Shown: one piece after another, positions 22,315-33,936 of the stretch | Layout of the letters: each line of letters starts with the position of its first letter | Numbering within the stretch: the stretch's first letter is position 1 | Assembly (NCBI RefSeq): GCF_020497125.1 | Contig: NC_059094.1 | Span: forward strand, 2,893,733 to 2,957,732 | DNA length: 64,000 nt | Source: Mauremys mutica | Taxonomy: Eukaryota; Chordata; Testudines; Geoemydidae | Direction: 5' to 3' | Program-made: the position numbers and the translations under genes | Notes under the pieces: generated by a model | What the model saw: only the letters and a program-made list of their open reading frames with translations | Database searches by the model: none | What the model was told of the DNA's origin: nothing

Positions 22315-23245
22315 TTAGTTAGGAGAGCTCGCCTGCCAGCTGCTAGCAGTTCCCGGAGCCGTGACTCGCGGGGCTCGTGCTCCCTGCTGTGCTGCAGGGC
22401 GCGAGCGGTCTCCGGCCCAGCACCGAAACGCTGCGGCTCCCCCCGACCGCATGTCAGCGGGGCTGGCTCGGGAGCGAGGCGCCCCCCGGAAAACTCCGGC
22501 TGGAAGTTTCAGCCCGGACGCCGGAGGAGTTTCACTAACAAAGCAACTGCCGGGCGCGGGGGGGACTCGCCAGCAGGAGCCTCCCCTCCCCGATCCCAAC
22601 GCGCCCTTCGCAGCGGCTGCCCCCCACCCCCCCGACCCGCCGTGGCTGCCGCCGGCGCCGCGAACAAAGCGAACGCCTCGCATCCCTCCCCGGGCCCCGG
22701 CCGCCCCCTCCCCGCAGACCCGAGCCCGAGTCCCGCCGGGAACTTGCCCGAGTCTCGGAGACGGAGCCTCCTCCCAAGGCAGCCGGGTCCCGCCTCTCGC
22801 CGCCTGCGGGCTCCTCCCGGGAGCCGCGCGGCGCCCTCCGCAGTTGCAGGCAGCCCGCTGGCTCCGGGCAGCCGGGCTCGGGCTCCTGACAATGAGAGGC
22901 GGGGACCAGCCCGGGCTGGCGGCCTGACGTCAGGGGAGCCGCGGGGCGGGGGGCGCTGGCTTCCCGGGCGGGCGAGCGGGCCGCGGCGGCGGGGCGGGAA
23001 GGCCCTGCCCGCCCGGGAGCTGGGCGAGCGGGCCCGGAGCGCCGCGGGGCTGGCTTGGGCCCGCCAGCCGCAATGCGCTGGAGCGGGGCAGCCCACGGAG
23101 CCCGTGAAGCCCCGGGCCGAGAAGTGGCGCGTCCTGCTGCTGGTCTTCCCAGCCGAGGGCCCCTGTTTTATGGCTCCGGGGGCTTTGCCGGGGGAAGCCT
23201 CGCCCCGTTCTTTGGGGCATTGTCAGCCCTGGGCTGGGAGCAGGG
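22315..23245. promoter_or_regulatory. CpG island, candidate host promoter / first exon
   Basis: This is the one stretch with dense CpG and very high G+C that is not explained by a MITE. It contains several GC boxes (for example GGGGCGGGG at about 22,944 and GGCGGGGCGGG at about 22,987) and a full CRE palindrome. Long open frames exist on both strands, including a 229-codon plus-strand frame and a 195-codon minus-strand frame. They are compositionally biased and none matches a family I know, so no CDS is called. Direction of transcription is undecided. Confidence 0.65.
22925..22932. promoter_or_regulatory. consensus CRE (TGACGTCA)
   Basis: A perfect 8-bp CREB/ATF palindrome lies inside the CpG island, about 12 bp upstream of the first run of GC boxes. 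Function is inferred from context only. Confidence 0.5.
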
Positions 23246-23277
23246 CACAGCAGGAGCAACCCAGGGTCAGCCCTTTG

Positions 23278-23393
23278 TACGGTTGCCAACCCGCCAGAAT
23301 TGTCCTGGAGTCTCCAGGATTTAAAGATTAATCTTTAAAGATTATGTCAAGTGATGAAATCTCCAGGAATAGGTCCAACCGAAATTGGCAACC
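23278..23393. mobile_element. short inverted-repeat element (GGTTGCCAAC)
   Basis: The ends GGTTGCCAAC and ATTGGCAACC are inverted. A 10-bp direct repeat CAGCCCTTTG flanks the unit (23,268-23,277; 23,394-23,403). An internal self-complementary AAAGATTAATCTTTAAAGATT block is present. It resembles a short element widespread in tetrapods; non-coding. Confidence 0.65.
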
Positions 23394-23403
23394 CAGCCCT
23401 TTG

Positions 23404-24139
23404 GAGGGCGAGAGCAGAAAGCTACTGGGGCCATTAACAAGCAGTCAGCTGCTTACTTGCAGCAACTCCAGCCAGGCCATGGCTGGGAGAGCCATTGGGA
23501 GTTGTGCAGGAAGAGAGAGCCTGGCCTGGGCATACGCCTTTCCCTAACCTGGGAGGAAACTCCTGGGCTTGGGCCTGTGCACGTGCATGGATGGTTACAA
23601 ATAATATCTCTCCATAGTCCACTGCCCTTAGACACATGCCCATAGCTGCAGTCAATGGGATTTTCCCTCTAAGAAGTTGCCTATTTAATTATCTTTAAGG
23701 ATGCACGTAGAGTGCCCTACCTCATTCCCTACACAGTGCAAGCATTCGCTGAGGGAACAGACGTGTTTTGCAAGATGGTATTCTCTTGTGATCAGCAAAT
23801 TCTTCCAGAATAGAAACTCCCTAGGAAAATAAATAGTACCAGTGATAATAATAATAAACCAGATAAACCCCAAGACACAATGTTAAGAGATATTATGGTT
23901 GGAAAGCATGTCAGGGAATGGCAAAATTGAGGATGCCTGTATCATGGTAATTCTGCCCTCTTGTGCATATGCATAGTGACAGTATTTAATTACATAATCT
24001 TATACTATTATTTCTGCAGAACCTCTGCCTCATTCTGTGCACTGACAGGACGGAGTATGTGAAAGATGTAGAAATACTTAGATAATGAGACAGAAGCTGT
24101 GAGGCTCTTCACATTATTTTTGGTAAGCAAACTTGTGAT
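23404..24139. other. unassigned stretch
   Basis: Moderate G+C close to the CpG island, then AT-rich. No gene or repeat was recognised. Confidence 0.35.
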
Positions 24140-24142
24140 AGA

Positions 24143-24872
24143 AACAACAAGGAGTCCTTGTGGCACCTTAGAGACTAACAAATTTATTTGGGCATAAGCT
24201 TTCATGGGCTAGAACCCACTTCAACGGATGCATGAAGTGAAAAATACAGGAGCAGGTATAAATACATGAAATGATGGGGGTTGCTTTATCAGGTGTGAAG
24301 TCAGTCTAACGAGATAAATCAATTAACAGCAGGATACCAAGGGAGGAAAAATAACTTTTAAGTGGTAAGAGAGTGGCCCATTACAGACAGTTGACAAGAA
24401 GGTGTGAGTAACAGTAGGGAGAAATTACTATTGGGGACATTAGGTTTAGTTTTTGTAATGACTCAACCACTCCCAGTCTTTATTCAGGCCTAATCTGATG
24501 GTATCCAGTTTGATAATTAATTCCAGTTCTGCAGCTTCGTGTTGGAGTCTGTTTTTGAAGTTCTTTTTGTTGAAGAATTGCCACTTTTAGGTCTGTTACT
24601 GAGTGACCAGAGAGATTGAAGTGCTCTCCTACTGATTTTTGAATGTTATGATTCCTGATGTCAGATTTGTGTCCATTTATTCTTTTGCATAGAAACTGTC
24701 CGGTTTGGCTAATGTACATGGCAGAGGGGCATGCTTGGCACATGATGGCATATATCACATTGGTAGATGTGCAGGTGAACGAATCCCTGATGGTGTGGCT
24801 GATGTGGTTAGGTCCTGTGAATAGATATTTAGACAGAGTTGTGAGAGTTCCTCCCATTCAATTTCTTCTCTT
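24143..24872 (-). pseudogene. Penelope-like element, GIY-YIG domain and 3' tail
   Basis: A minus-strand frame of about 125 codons (24,480-24,857) carries a degenerate GIY-YIG endonuclease domain: VIYAIMCQACPSAMYISQTGQ, then RINGHKSDI, GEHFNLSGHSVTDL. These Cys and His positions are typical of Penelope-like retroelements. The 3' tail (to about 24,143) holds GCATAAGCTTTCATGGG...ACCCACTTCA, also seen in the short insert at 53,398. The reverse transcriptase is missing, so the copy is 5' truncated. Confidence 0.8.
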
Positions 24873-25104
24873 TGCAACCTGAACATTTTCTAACTTTTTT
24901 TTCACATATTTCTGCCCCTTAAACTTTTTGATGTGTAGAATTTTATACATGTGCTTGTGGTGACATAAAGGAAAAAGTTGTGACAAACAATGCTAACATC
25001 TTGGTTATTTTTAAATTTTTCCCCTTAACTAGCCTATGTACAATATTTTGTTAGCTCTATCGCTACCTGTAGTTTAAAAAACTAATAGAACTTCTTCAAA
25101 CTCC

Positions 25105-26207
25105 TGTAGTAAGAGGAGGTCCTAAGATATAAACCTTGGTATCAGAGGCCTGGTATGAGGCCTGAGGCCTAAACTAAAGTAATGATCAAGACTTTGCTAA
25201 CATAAAGCAAAGTTAAGCTGTGAGCCAGAGGCAGGCCCTGCTCACAGAAGCTGGCAAGGAAAGGGCTGATGCTGCAAGAAGATACGTACCTAAAAGGTAC
25301 TGAACACTAGATATCAGAACATTCACATACTTGCACATTCCACACAGATAACAAAGAACAGGCTGGCCAATCCCAATGACAGGGGCAAAAGGGTAAAATA
25401 ATGGATAGAGTTGTTTTGATCGAACCAACATGTACAAGGTCAGGGGCGGCTCTAGAAATCAGGCTGCCCCAAGCAGCGCGGTGCGCTGCGCCGCCCTTCC
25501 CCGGTCCTGCGGCGGGTCCCCTCTTCCCGCGGCTCCGGTTGAGCTCCCGCAGGCATGACTGCGGGAGCTCAACCGGAGCCGCGGGAAGAGGGGACCCGCC
25601 GCAGTCATGCCTGCGGCAGGTCCGCTCGTCCCGGGCTCCGGTGGACCTGCCACAGTCATGCCTGCGGCAGGTCCACCGGAGCCAAATGCCGCCCCCCCAG
25701 GAAAGGGCCGCCCCACGCGCCTGCTTGGCGCGCTGGGGTCTAGAGCCGCCCCTGTACAAGGTAGAAGGCGGCACCTTAATACGTAGAGGGATTGTACCTT
25801 GCTACGTAGAGGGGGTTGCACCTCAATACGTCAGGTGTGATGTGTAACTTGTTTGTATCTGTGTATAAGAATGCATCCTTGGGGCGGTGTCTTTGTCCAG
25901 CCGAAGGGGGAGTGGAAAGTCCCGCCACTGAGCCGGGTCCATTGCCAAGAGGCACTTTCTTGTAGTATGCCCTGAATTAGGCTAAGAAACCTACAGGGAA
26001 CTGCCATTGTGTCCGAGGTCGCAATAAACCTAGCCGACGTGACTTTGCATCTTACTGGACTCTGTGGTTATTGGGGGTTCTCGTCGGGTCTGCTGTGTCA
26101 GCTATCTGCGCAGAGCTGGGGCAGCACACAGAGGGAACTCACGCACGCAGCCGAGTGATATCAACAAGGAGAGAGCAGAGCACCATACCGGTACCACTCT
26201 GACAACA
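25105..26207 (+). repeat. ERV-type solo LTR split by a hAT MITE
   Basis: TGTAGTAAG at the left and CTCTGACAACA at the right are LTR-like ends, flanked by the 5-bp repeat ACTCC (25,100-25,104; 26,208-26,212). A TATA-like TGTGTATAAGAATG at about 25,861 and an AATAAA signal at about 26,023 give plus orientation. Without the MITE and its duplication the LTR is about 780 bp. No internal viral genes adjoin. Confidence 0.65.
25441..25754. mobile_element. GC-rich hairpin hAT MITE
   Basis: Perfect 15-bp inverted ends CAGGGGCGGCTCTAG / CTAGAGCCGCCCCTG, with the 8-bp duplication TACAAGGT (25,433-25,440; 25,755-25,762). A 40-bp perfect internal hairpin (25,512-25,551 with 25,560-25,599) closes on GGCATGAC. 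Further modules around GCAGTCATGCCTGCGGCAGG follow. Non-coding. Confidence 0.92.
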
Positions 26208-26212
26208 ACTCC

Positions 26213-27319
26213 TAAGTTAGCAAAAGGTTTTATTTGTAAGATTATAGAAAATATACCTGTACCTTTGTGAGGAGAGAATATCCAGACAGTATAGATTAAA
26301 TTTTCTGTAAAATTGCAACTAAATCAGCCCAGCAGTTGAAGGTTTGAAAGAGTTAAAATATCTCTTTTTTTTTTTAAATTGTCCATGGCTTTAAAAGACT
26401 AGTGCATGGGTTAGTTATAAAAATAAATGAAAAACAACCCTTTATTAGTATTAGCAAACACAACTTTTGTTTTCATCAGGGAGCTGATTGCTAAAACATT
26501 TCTCAAAAGCTGACACGAAACTTTTCAATGAACAGTTTGGGGAGAAGGAACGAGACTGCTGTGGACTTGAAAACTCTGGAGCAGGAGAGGTTCTACAGCT
26601 GTTGCACACCCAGGCTCAGGCTGAAGAGTGCTCATATGCAGCTAGCAATAACAAACCTAGGCCAGCAGGAGGCACTCTCAACATTCCCAGGAGAGCAGTT
26701 ATAGGACCAGATTCTCTGATGCATTGTTTGTGCTGATGTAACAGGAATGGGACGGGGAATCAGGGAGCAAGTTGTACCACCCTAATTCTCTACTCTTGGC
26801 CTTAGGTGCAGGCTACAGTAGGCAGCATGGACCTGCTCTAAACTGCTCCAGCTGGCTGTGGTCCACAAGGGACCTTTTGCCAGCTGGGGATTGCCAAAGT
26901 ATGCCATGCTCCAGCCACTCCTCTGTTCACTCGGTATCCTTAGCTAGGGATTTGCTGTTGGTCTCCGCTCCCTTCGTTTCACCTGCACCAGGCAAAGGGA
27001 GAGCAATGGCATGGAGAATCTGCACAAGTATCTTTAACTTCAGATGTCATGTAAATAATTTAGCTATGTTTTATCTCCAGGGTTAGCCTTTCTCACACCT
27101 TAGTTCAGATGGGAATATGACTGCCATTTCATTTCCTGTTTCTTGCCTTGCTCCTTTGGGCTTCACTGAGTAGCCAGTAAGGATTACCTGGTCAAAGGGA
27201 AAGTTGTGGATTTGAATAGCTAGGTCTTGGTGGTGCAGGCAAGGTCAGGAATTCCATCAGAAGTCAGATAATGAACAATACATCTTTACAACTGGCCTTA
27301 CATCCATCAGCAAGAAACT
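26213..27319. other. unassigned stretch
   Basis: Includes a poly-T run near 26,366. The 104-codon open frame at 26,772 has no recognisable motif. Confidence 0.35.
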
Positions 27320-28390
27320 GAGATTCTATTAAAATGGCTATACTGAGTTAGACGAATGGTCCATGTAGCCTTGTCTCTGACAACGGCTAGTGTCAGATGC
27401 TTCAGAGGGAATGAGTGATGTCCATGCCCAGCTTCTGGCAGATGGAGGTTTCGGGACATCCAGACCATGGGTTGCATCTCTGACCATCTTGGCTAATAGC
27501 CATTGATGGACCTATCCTCCATGAACTTATCTAATGGTTTTTTGACCCCAGTTAAACTTTTGGCCTTCACAACATCCTCAGGCAGCAAGTTCCACAGGTT
27601 GACTGTGCATTGTGTGAAGTACTTCCTTTTGTTTGTTTTAAACCTGCTGCCTATTAATTTCTTTAGGTGACCCCTGGTTTTTGTATTGTATGAAAGGCTA
27701 AACAACACTTCCCTATTCACTTTCTCCATATCATTCATTATGTTATAGACCTATATCATATCCCCCCTTAGTCATTTCTTTTTACACTGAACAATCCCAG
27801 CTTTTTTAACTTCTCCTCATATGGAAGTTGTTCTATACCACCAATCATTTATGTTGCCCTTCTCTGTACCTTGTCCAATTCTAATATATCTTTTTTCCTA
27901 ATGATTCCTAACATTGTTAGCTTTTTTGTCTGCTGCTGCACATTGAGTGGATGTTTTCAGAGAGCTATCCATGATGGTGCCAGGATTTCTTTCTTAAATG
28001 GTAATAGCTAATTGAGACCCCATCATTTTGGATGTATAGTTGGAATTATGTTCTCCACTGTGTATTACTTTGCACTTTTCAACACTAACCTTCATCTGTC
28101 ATTTTGTTGCTCAGTCACTCAGTTTTGTGAGATCCCTTTGAAACTCTTTGCAGTCAGTTTGGACATAACTATCTTGAGTAATTCAGTATCATCTGCAAAC
28201 TTTGCTACCTCACTGTTTACTCCTTTTTCCAGACCATTCATGAATATGTTGAACAGTACAGATTCTTGGGGGATCCTGCTATTTACCACTTTCCATTGTG
28301 AAAACTGGCCATTTATTCCTTCATTTTGTTTCCTAGGTTTTAACCAATTACTGATTCATGAGAGGACGTTTGCTCTTATCACATGACTAG
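27320..28390 (-). pseudogene. old CR1/L3-like ORF2 3' half
   Basis: The minus strand carries an ORF2 C-terminus of the L3-like type: [28 protein letters not shown] and LDKF. Upstream lie RT-region remnants (KVSVEKCKVIHSGE, TQCAAADKKANNV) with many stops and frame changes. The 3' region has GTCTCTGACAACGGC and CAGATGCTTCAGAGG, as in the fragment at 842. This is an ancient copy. Confidence 0.8.
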
Positions 28391-29030
28391 TTTGTTTATT
28401 TTATTTGAATTTGTACTATAGTGCAATACATAAAAAGTACCCATCCAGCGTTCTGGGCAATCTTTTAAAAAGACACGAATTAATAAACACACCCATCAAT
28501 TACCCCACATCAAATACAAAGAAATAACAAGCAACAAAATAAATTTAAGAATTTAGCTTCCCCACACAATTCCAACCAGAGTCCCACACCAACACTAACT
28601 AGCCCAACTCAACACCCATCTTCTCATGAAGCAGAGAGAGAAGGTGGGTGTTATAGTATACCCTAAAGGTTAACAAACTTGAGCTTTTATGGACGAAGGG
28701 GAAGTGAATTCCAAGGGCTCAGGTCCCTGGTGGAGAAGTCCTGCCAGTTGCCCCCTCTTATCCTAATGGGACTCCAGCTCAGGCACCTCCATTGACTGCA
28801 GTTGTGGCAGTGTGTTGTGATAGGCAGGTCCTAGGCCACTGAGTTCATTTTAGATCAGAGCCAACTTCTTAAAATCAAACCAGAAACCAACAGGCAGGTG
28901 GCACAGCAACAGTTCAATATACACCTGTAAAGAGTCACTGCTAGCAGGTGAGCAATGAATTCTGAACACTGCAGTTTCTGGAAGGATTTGAGAGGTAGCC
29001 CCATGCAGAGAGCATTTCAGTGTCTGAGGC
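28391..29030. other. unassigned, possibly repeat-derived
   Basis: The stretch ends with a block resembling repeat text I have seen in sauropsids (CAGTTTCTGGAAGGATTTGAG, GCCCCATGCAGAGAGCATT), but I cannot name the family. No gene was recognised. Confidence 0.35.
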
Positions 29031-29190
29031 CATGTCTACACTACCCTACTTACGTTACACTGGCTCAAGTGGTTGTGTGCACAGTGCTGTGTCTGTGGGA
29101 GAGCTTCTCCTGCCACTCGTTGGGGGTAGTTTAATTATGTTGATGAGAGAGCTCTCAAGTGATAAAAGCAGGTGTTGCCTCCTTGCTGTC
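29031..29190. mobile_element. left end of a Harbinger-type MITE
   Basis: GGCCATGTCTACACTA matches the Harbinger termini in this window. No matching right end was found within 300 bp, so the copy is truncated or diverged. Confidence 0.5.
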
Positions 29191-29429
29191 TTACGTGGAA
29201 AATGATCAACTTGATTATAGCTGCTGCTTGACCTAGAGGCAGCAGAGAGCCTAAACAGATGCCCAGACTGCAAACCGAATCACTCAAAAGAGGCACATCA
29301 CAGAAATTATCTCTGCTTGCCTCAGCCTACCAGTCTCATTTCAGTCTTATCTGGATCAACTCTCAGCTTGTTTGGAACCGCTCATATGTCTTAGGGGTTG
29401 GGAGTAGAGAGTTGAAGTGTGAATTGGGA

Positions 29430-29920
29430 GTGTTTTGTTCCAGGTGGGCCTTGAGTGGGCCTGACTGTTATAAAAAGGCAGTCAGCTGAGTGGTGAACAG
29501 CAGAGAGGCTAACAGAGGGAGTTTAACTGGGAGTTCGCCTGGGGAGAGCCCACTGAGGCTTTCGACTTGCAGGCTCCTCTGAGTAGTTGCTGCAACATCT
29601 GAGGAAGCTCTTAGAAGGAAGGTAATATGGTTGGTGAGTAATCAGCCGTTGTGACCTGCACAGGATGTGCTATGTTTGTCTTTCTTCCACAGGACAGAAG
29701 CGACTTTGTCTGTACAAAGTGCAGGCTGGTCTCCATATTGGAAGAGAAGGTTCAAGGTCTGGAGAAACAAGTATCAACCCTGTGTTGCATAAGAGAAAAT
29801 GAGGATTTCCTGGACAGACATCAGGATATGTTTCTATGGGCACAACATTCTGTAGAATCAGAGCAGGCTGCGCAGATGACACTAAACTGGGAGGAGTGTG
29901 CTGGGAGAAAAACTGAGCCC
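29430..29920 (+). pseudogene. CR1 5' end with ORF1 start
   Basis: The plus strand reads as a CR1 ORF1 beginning: TCTGCAMFVFLP then a second Cys pair FVCTKC, followed by a coiled-coil-like ILEEKVQGLEKQV. This Cys-pair plus coiled-coil layout is repeated in the next CR1 and is typical of CR1 ORF1. The upstream part looks like 5'UTR. The copy stops where the next CR1 begins, so it is a 3'-truncated or rearranged remnant. Confidence 0.65.
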
Positions 29921-30109
29921 TGATTAGGGGGCGGGGTTTCTCTGACTAGGGTGTCCTATAACGGTAGCCAGTCAGTCAGGCAACGGCACAGACAGCTGCC
30001 GTGGCACAGGAGCCAGCAAACAGAGCTGTAAACAGGGGAGTTTGAGTGGGAGTTTACAGGGGGAGGAGTAAGAGGTAGACAGAGGAATAGATAGGCTAGT
30101 GAAGGGAGT

Positions 30110-30715
30110 GTGTGGTGTTCTAGCAGTGTTTTGGTGCTTGTTGGGGGTTTGTTTTGCTGTGGGTGGTGGTTTTGTGGTTCGGTTTGTTTCCTGGATTTAC
30201 AGGATTTAGGTGGGAACCCTATGACAGATACAGAAGCAGCAGTGGTAGTGACCCAAGTGGTGGAAGACACAGTGAAGATGACCGTATGCGGAAGCTGGGG
30301 CATGTACATGATCCTGGAGTGGGTACCTGAAAAGAGTTTCGTCTTCATGAAGTGCCGCCTGCTAGAGCTGATGGAAGAAAAGATCCAAGGATTGGAGATG
30401 CAGGTGGAAACTCTGGTTGAGTTTAGGAGGGGGCTTGAGCAGATGATGGAGCAAAGACATGAGGAGTCTGAAGGGAAAAGCTCAGACTTGCAGATGGAAG
30501 CAGGACCAAAGAATTCTGAGGGGAAAATGCTGGGTGAGGAAAGTGGACAGTGGGAGCATGTGACTAAGAGAACAAGGCAGAGGAAAAGACAGGCCAGTGA
30601 AGGAGAAATAGAGCTCAGGAACAGGTTTGCGGAGTTGGAAAATGAAGAAGGGGCACGGCAGGTGGTCGCTAAGGTGAGAGGACAAGGAAGAAGAGAAGAT
30701 CAGCTTGTCCTATAG
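30110..30715 (+). pseudogene. CR1 copy A ORF1 (truncated)
   Basis: The 201-codon frame carries the CR1 ORF1 pattern of a Cys-containing CGSWGMYMILEW...FMKC block (one of the expected Cys residues is replaced). A Leu/Glu-rich coiled coil (ELMEEKIQGLEMQVETL) and a charged region (KRTRQRKRQ, ELRNRFAELENEE) follow. ORF1 proteins bind RNA and form the LINE particle. The esterase half present in the copy near 50 kb is missing, because the next bases already belong to the ORF2 endonuclease. Confidence 0.8.
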
Positions 30716-33450
30716 GAAGAGGGGAAGAGTCACTGGAGACACCGCCGGGATCTGATTTGGATATGGATAGAGACCTCTTTAATGCTTTTAATGAAGTAAA
30801 TACTCATGGGAATTGTGTGATCATGGGAGACTTTAACTTCCCAGATATAGACTGGAGAACAAGTGCTAGTAATAATAATAATAATAGGGCTCAGATTTTC
30901 CTGGATGCGATAGCTGATGGATTCCTTCACTAAGTAGTTGAACCAACAAGAGGGGATTTAGATTTGGTTTTGGTGAGTAGTGAGGACCTCATAGAAGAAA
31001 TGGTTGTAGGAGACAACCTTGGTTCAAGTGATCATGAGCTAATTCAGTTTAAACTAGATGGAAGGATAAACAAAAATAGATCTGGGACTAGGGTTTTTTA
31101 TTTCAAAAGGGCTAACTTAAAAAAATTAAAGAAATTAATTAGGGAAGTGGATTGGACTGAAGAACTTGTGGATCTAAAGGCGGAGGAGGCCTGGAATTAC
31201 TTCAAGTCAAAATTGCAGGAACTATCAGAAGCCTGCATCCCAAGAAAAGGGAAAAAATTCATAGGCAGGAATTGTAGACCAACCTGGATGAGCAGGCATC
31301 TCAAAGAGGTGATTAAGAAAAAGCAGAAAGCCTACAAGGAGTGGAAGATGGGAGTGATCAGCAAGGAAAACTACCTTATTGAGTTCAGAGCATATAGGGA
31401 TAAAGTGAGACAGGCTAAAAGCCATGTAGAATTGGACCTTGCAAAGGGAATTAAAACCAATAGTAAAAGGTTCTATAGCCATATAAATAAGAAGAAAACA
31501 AAGAAAGAAGTGGGACCGCTAAACACTGAGGCTGGAGTGGAGGTTAAGGATAATCTAGGCATGGCCCAATATCTAAACAAATTCTTTGCCTCAGTCTTTA
31601 ATGAGGCTAATGAGCAGTTTTGGGATAATGGTAGGATGACAAATGGGAATGATATGGAGGTAGATATTACCACATCCGAGGTAGAAGCCAAACTCGAACA
31701 GCTTAATGGGACTAAATCGGGGGGCCCAGATAATCTTCATCCAAGAATATTAAAGGAACTGACACATGAAATTGAAAGCCCATTAGCAAGAATTTTTAAT
31801 TAATCAGTAAACTCAGAGGTTGTACTGTATGCAGGGGCAGCTCCAGGCCCCAGCACGCCAAGCGCGTGCTTGGGGCGGCAAGCCACTGGGGGCGCTCTGC
31901 CAGTCGTCGCGAGGGCGGCAGGCAGGGTGCCTTCGGCAGCTTGCCTGCGGAGGGTCCACTGGTCCCGCGGCTTTGGCAGACCTCCAGCAGGCGTGCCTGC
32001 GGAGGGTCCGCTAGTCCTGCGGCTTCGGAGGACCTCCCACAGGCAAGCCGCCGAAGGCAGCCTGCCTGCCGTGCTTGGGACGGCAAAATGCCTAAAGCCG
32101 CCCCTGACCGTATGACTGGAGAATAGCTAACATAGTTCCTATTTTTAAGAAAGGGGGGGGGGGAAGTGATCCTGGTAACTAAAGGACGGTTAGTTTGACA
32201 TCTGTAGTATGCAAGGTCTTGGAAAAAATGTTGAAGGAGAAAGTAGTTAAGGACATTGAGGTTAATGGTAATTGGGACAAAATACAACATGGTTTTACAA
32301 AAGCTAGATCGTGCCAAACCAACCTGATCTCCTTCTTTGAGAAGGTAACAGATTTTTTAGACAAAGGAAACACAGTGGTCTAATTTTATCTTGATTTCAG
32401 TAAGGTATTTGATACCGTTCCACATGGGGAATTATTAGCTAAATTGAAAAAGATGGGGATCAATATGAAAATTGAAAGGTGGATAAGGAACTGGTTAAAG
32501 GGGAGACTACAATGGGTCATACTGAAAGGTGAACTGTCAGGCTGGAGGGAGGTTACTAGTGGAGTTCCTCAGGGATCAGTTTTGGGACCAATCTTATTTA
32601 ATCTTTTTATTACTGACCTTGGCAGAAAAAGTGGGAATTTGCTAATAAAGTTTGCGGATGACACAATGCTGGGAGGTATTGCAAATACAGAGAAGGACTG
32701 GGATATCATACAGGATGATCTGGATGACCTTGTAAACTGGAGTAATAGTAATAGGATGAAATATAATAGTGAAAAATGCAAGGTGCATTTAGGGATTAAT
32801 AACAAGAATTTTTGTTATAAGCTGGGGACACATCAGTTGGAAGTAACAGAGGAGGAGAAGGACCTTGGAGTATTTGTTGATCACAGGATGACTATGAGTC
32901 ACCAATGTGATATGGCTGTGAAAAAAGCTAATGCGGTCTTGGGATGCATCAGGCGAGGTATTTCCAATAGAGATAAGGAGGTGTTAGTACCGTTACACAA
33001 GGCACTGGTGAGACCTCATCTGGAATACTGTGCAGTTCTGGTCTCCCGTGTTTAAGAAGATGAATTCAAACTGGAACAGGTACAGAGAAGGGCTACTAGA
33101 ATGATCCGAGGAATGGAAAACCTGTCTTATGAAAAGAGACTCAAAGAGCTTGGCTTGTTTAGGCTAACCAAAAGAAGGCTATGGGGAGATATGATTGCTC
33201 TCTATAAATATATCAGAGGAATAAATACCAGGGAGGGAGAGGAATTATTTAAGCTCAGTACTAATGTGGACACAAGAACTAATGGATATAAACTGGCCAT
33301 CAGGAAGTTTAGACTTGAAATTAGACAAAGGGTTTCTAACCATCAGAGGAGTGAAGTTCTGGAACAGCCTTCCACAGGGAGCAGTGGAGGCAAAAGACAT
33401 ATCTGGCTTCAAGACTAAGCTTGATAAGTTTATGGAGGGGATGGTATGAT
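30716..33450 (+). pseudogene. CR1 copy A ORF2 (endonuclease C-terminus and reverse transcriptase)
   Basis: The endonuclease end is visible as CVIMGDFNFPDIDW, then GSSDHELIQF. The linker follows (a 279-codon frame to 31,803). After the MITE come RT motifs LDFSKVFDTV, SGVPQGSVLGP and KFADDT, then RPHLEYC and the ORF2 C-terminus. Stops (for example just before FYLDFSK) and a frameshift after LEYC make it non-functional. The missing endonuclease N-terminus is part of the ORF1-ORF2 deletion. Confidence 0.9.
31832..32106. mobile_element. GC-rich hAT MITE inside CR1 ORF2
   Basis: Ends CAGGGGCAGCTCCAG and CGCCCCTG, flanked by an 8-bp duplication with one mismatch (ACTGTATG, 31,824-31,831; ACCGTATG, 32,107-32,114). 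It holds repeated GCCTGCGGAGGGTCC modules. The ORF2 sense sequence continues on both sides, proving insertion into an existing CR1. Confidence 0.88.
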
Positions 33451-33936
33451 GGGTTAGCCTAATTTTGGCAATTAATTGATCTTTGACTATTAGCGGTAAA
33501 TATGCCGAATGGCTTGTGATGGGATGTTAGATGGTATGGGATCTGAGGCCTGGTCTACACTAGGATCTTAAATCGAATTTAGCAGCGTTAATTCGAACTA
33601 ATCGCTCAACCGTCCACACCAGGAAGCCATTTAATTCGAACTAGGGGGCTCCTTAGTTCGAATTTGGTACTCCACCCCGACAGGTGGAGTAACGCTAAAT
33701 TCGCACTTGCTAGCTCGAATTAGGCTAGGTGTGGATGCAAATCGAACTTAGTAGCTCCGGGAGCTATCCCACACTGCACCACTCTGTTGACGCTCTGGAC
33801 AGCAGTCCGAGCTTGGATGTTCTGAGCAGCCACACAGGAAATGACCCGGGAAAATTTGAAATCCTTTTCCTGTCTGGACAGTTAGAATCTCATTTCTTGC
33901 TTTGACATCGGGGCGAGCTCCGCGGCACCTGCAACG

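Noticed and set aside
22361..23331. Long frames of 188, 195 and 229 codons in the CpG island
   Set aside because: High G+C removes stop codons on both strands, and none matches a known family. A first exon remains possible but cannot be placed.
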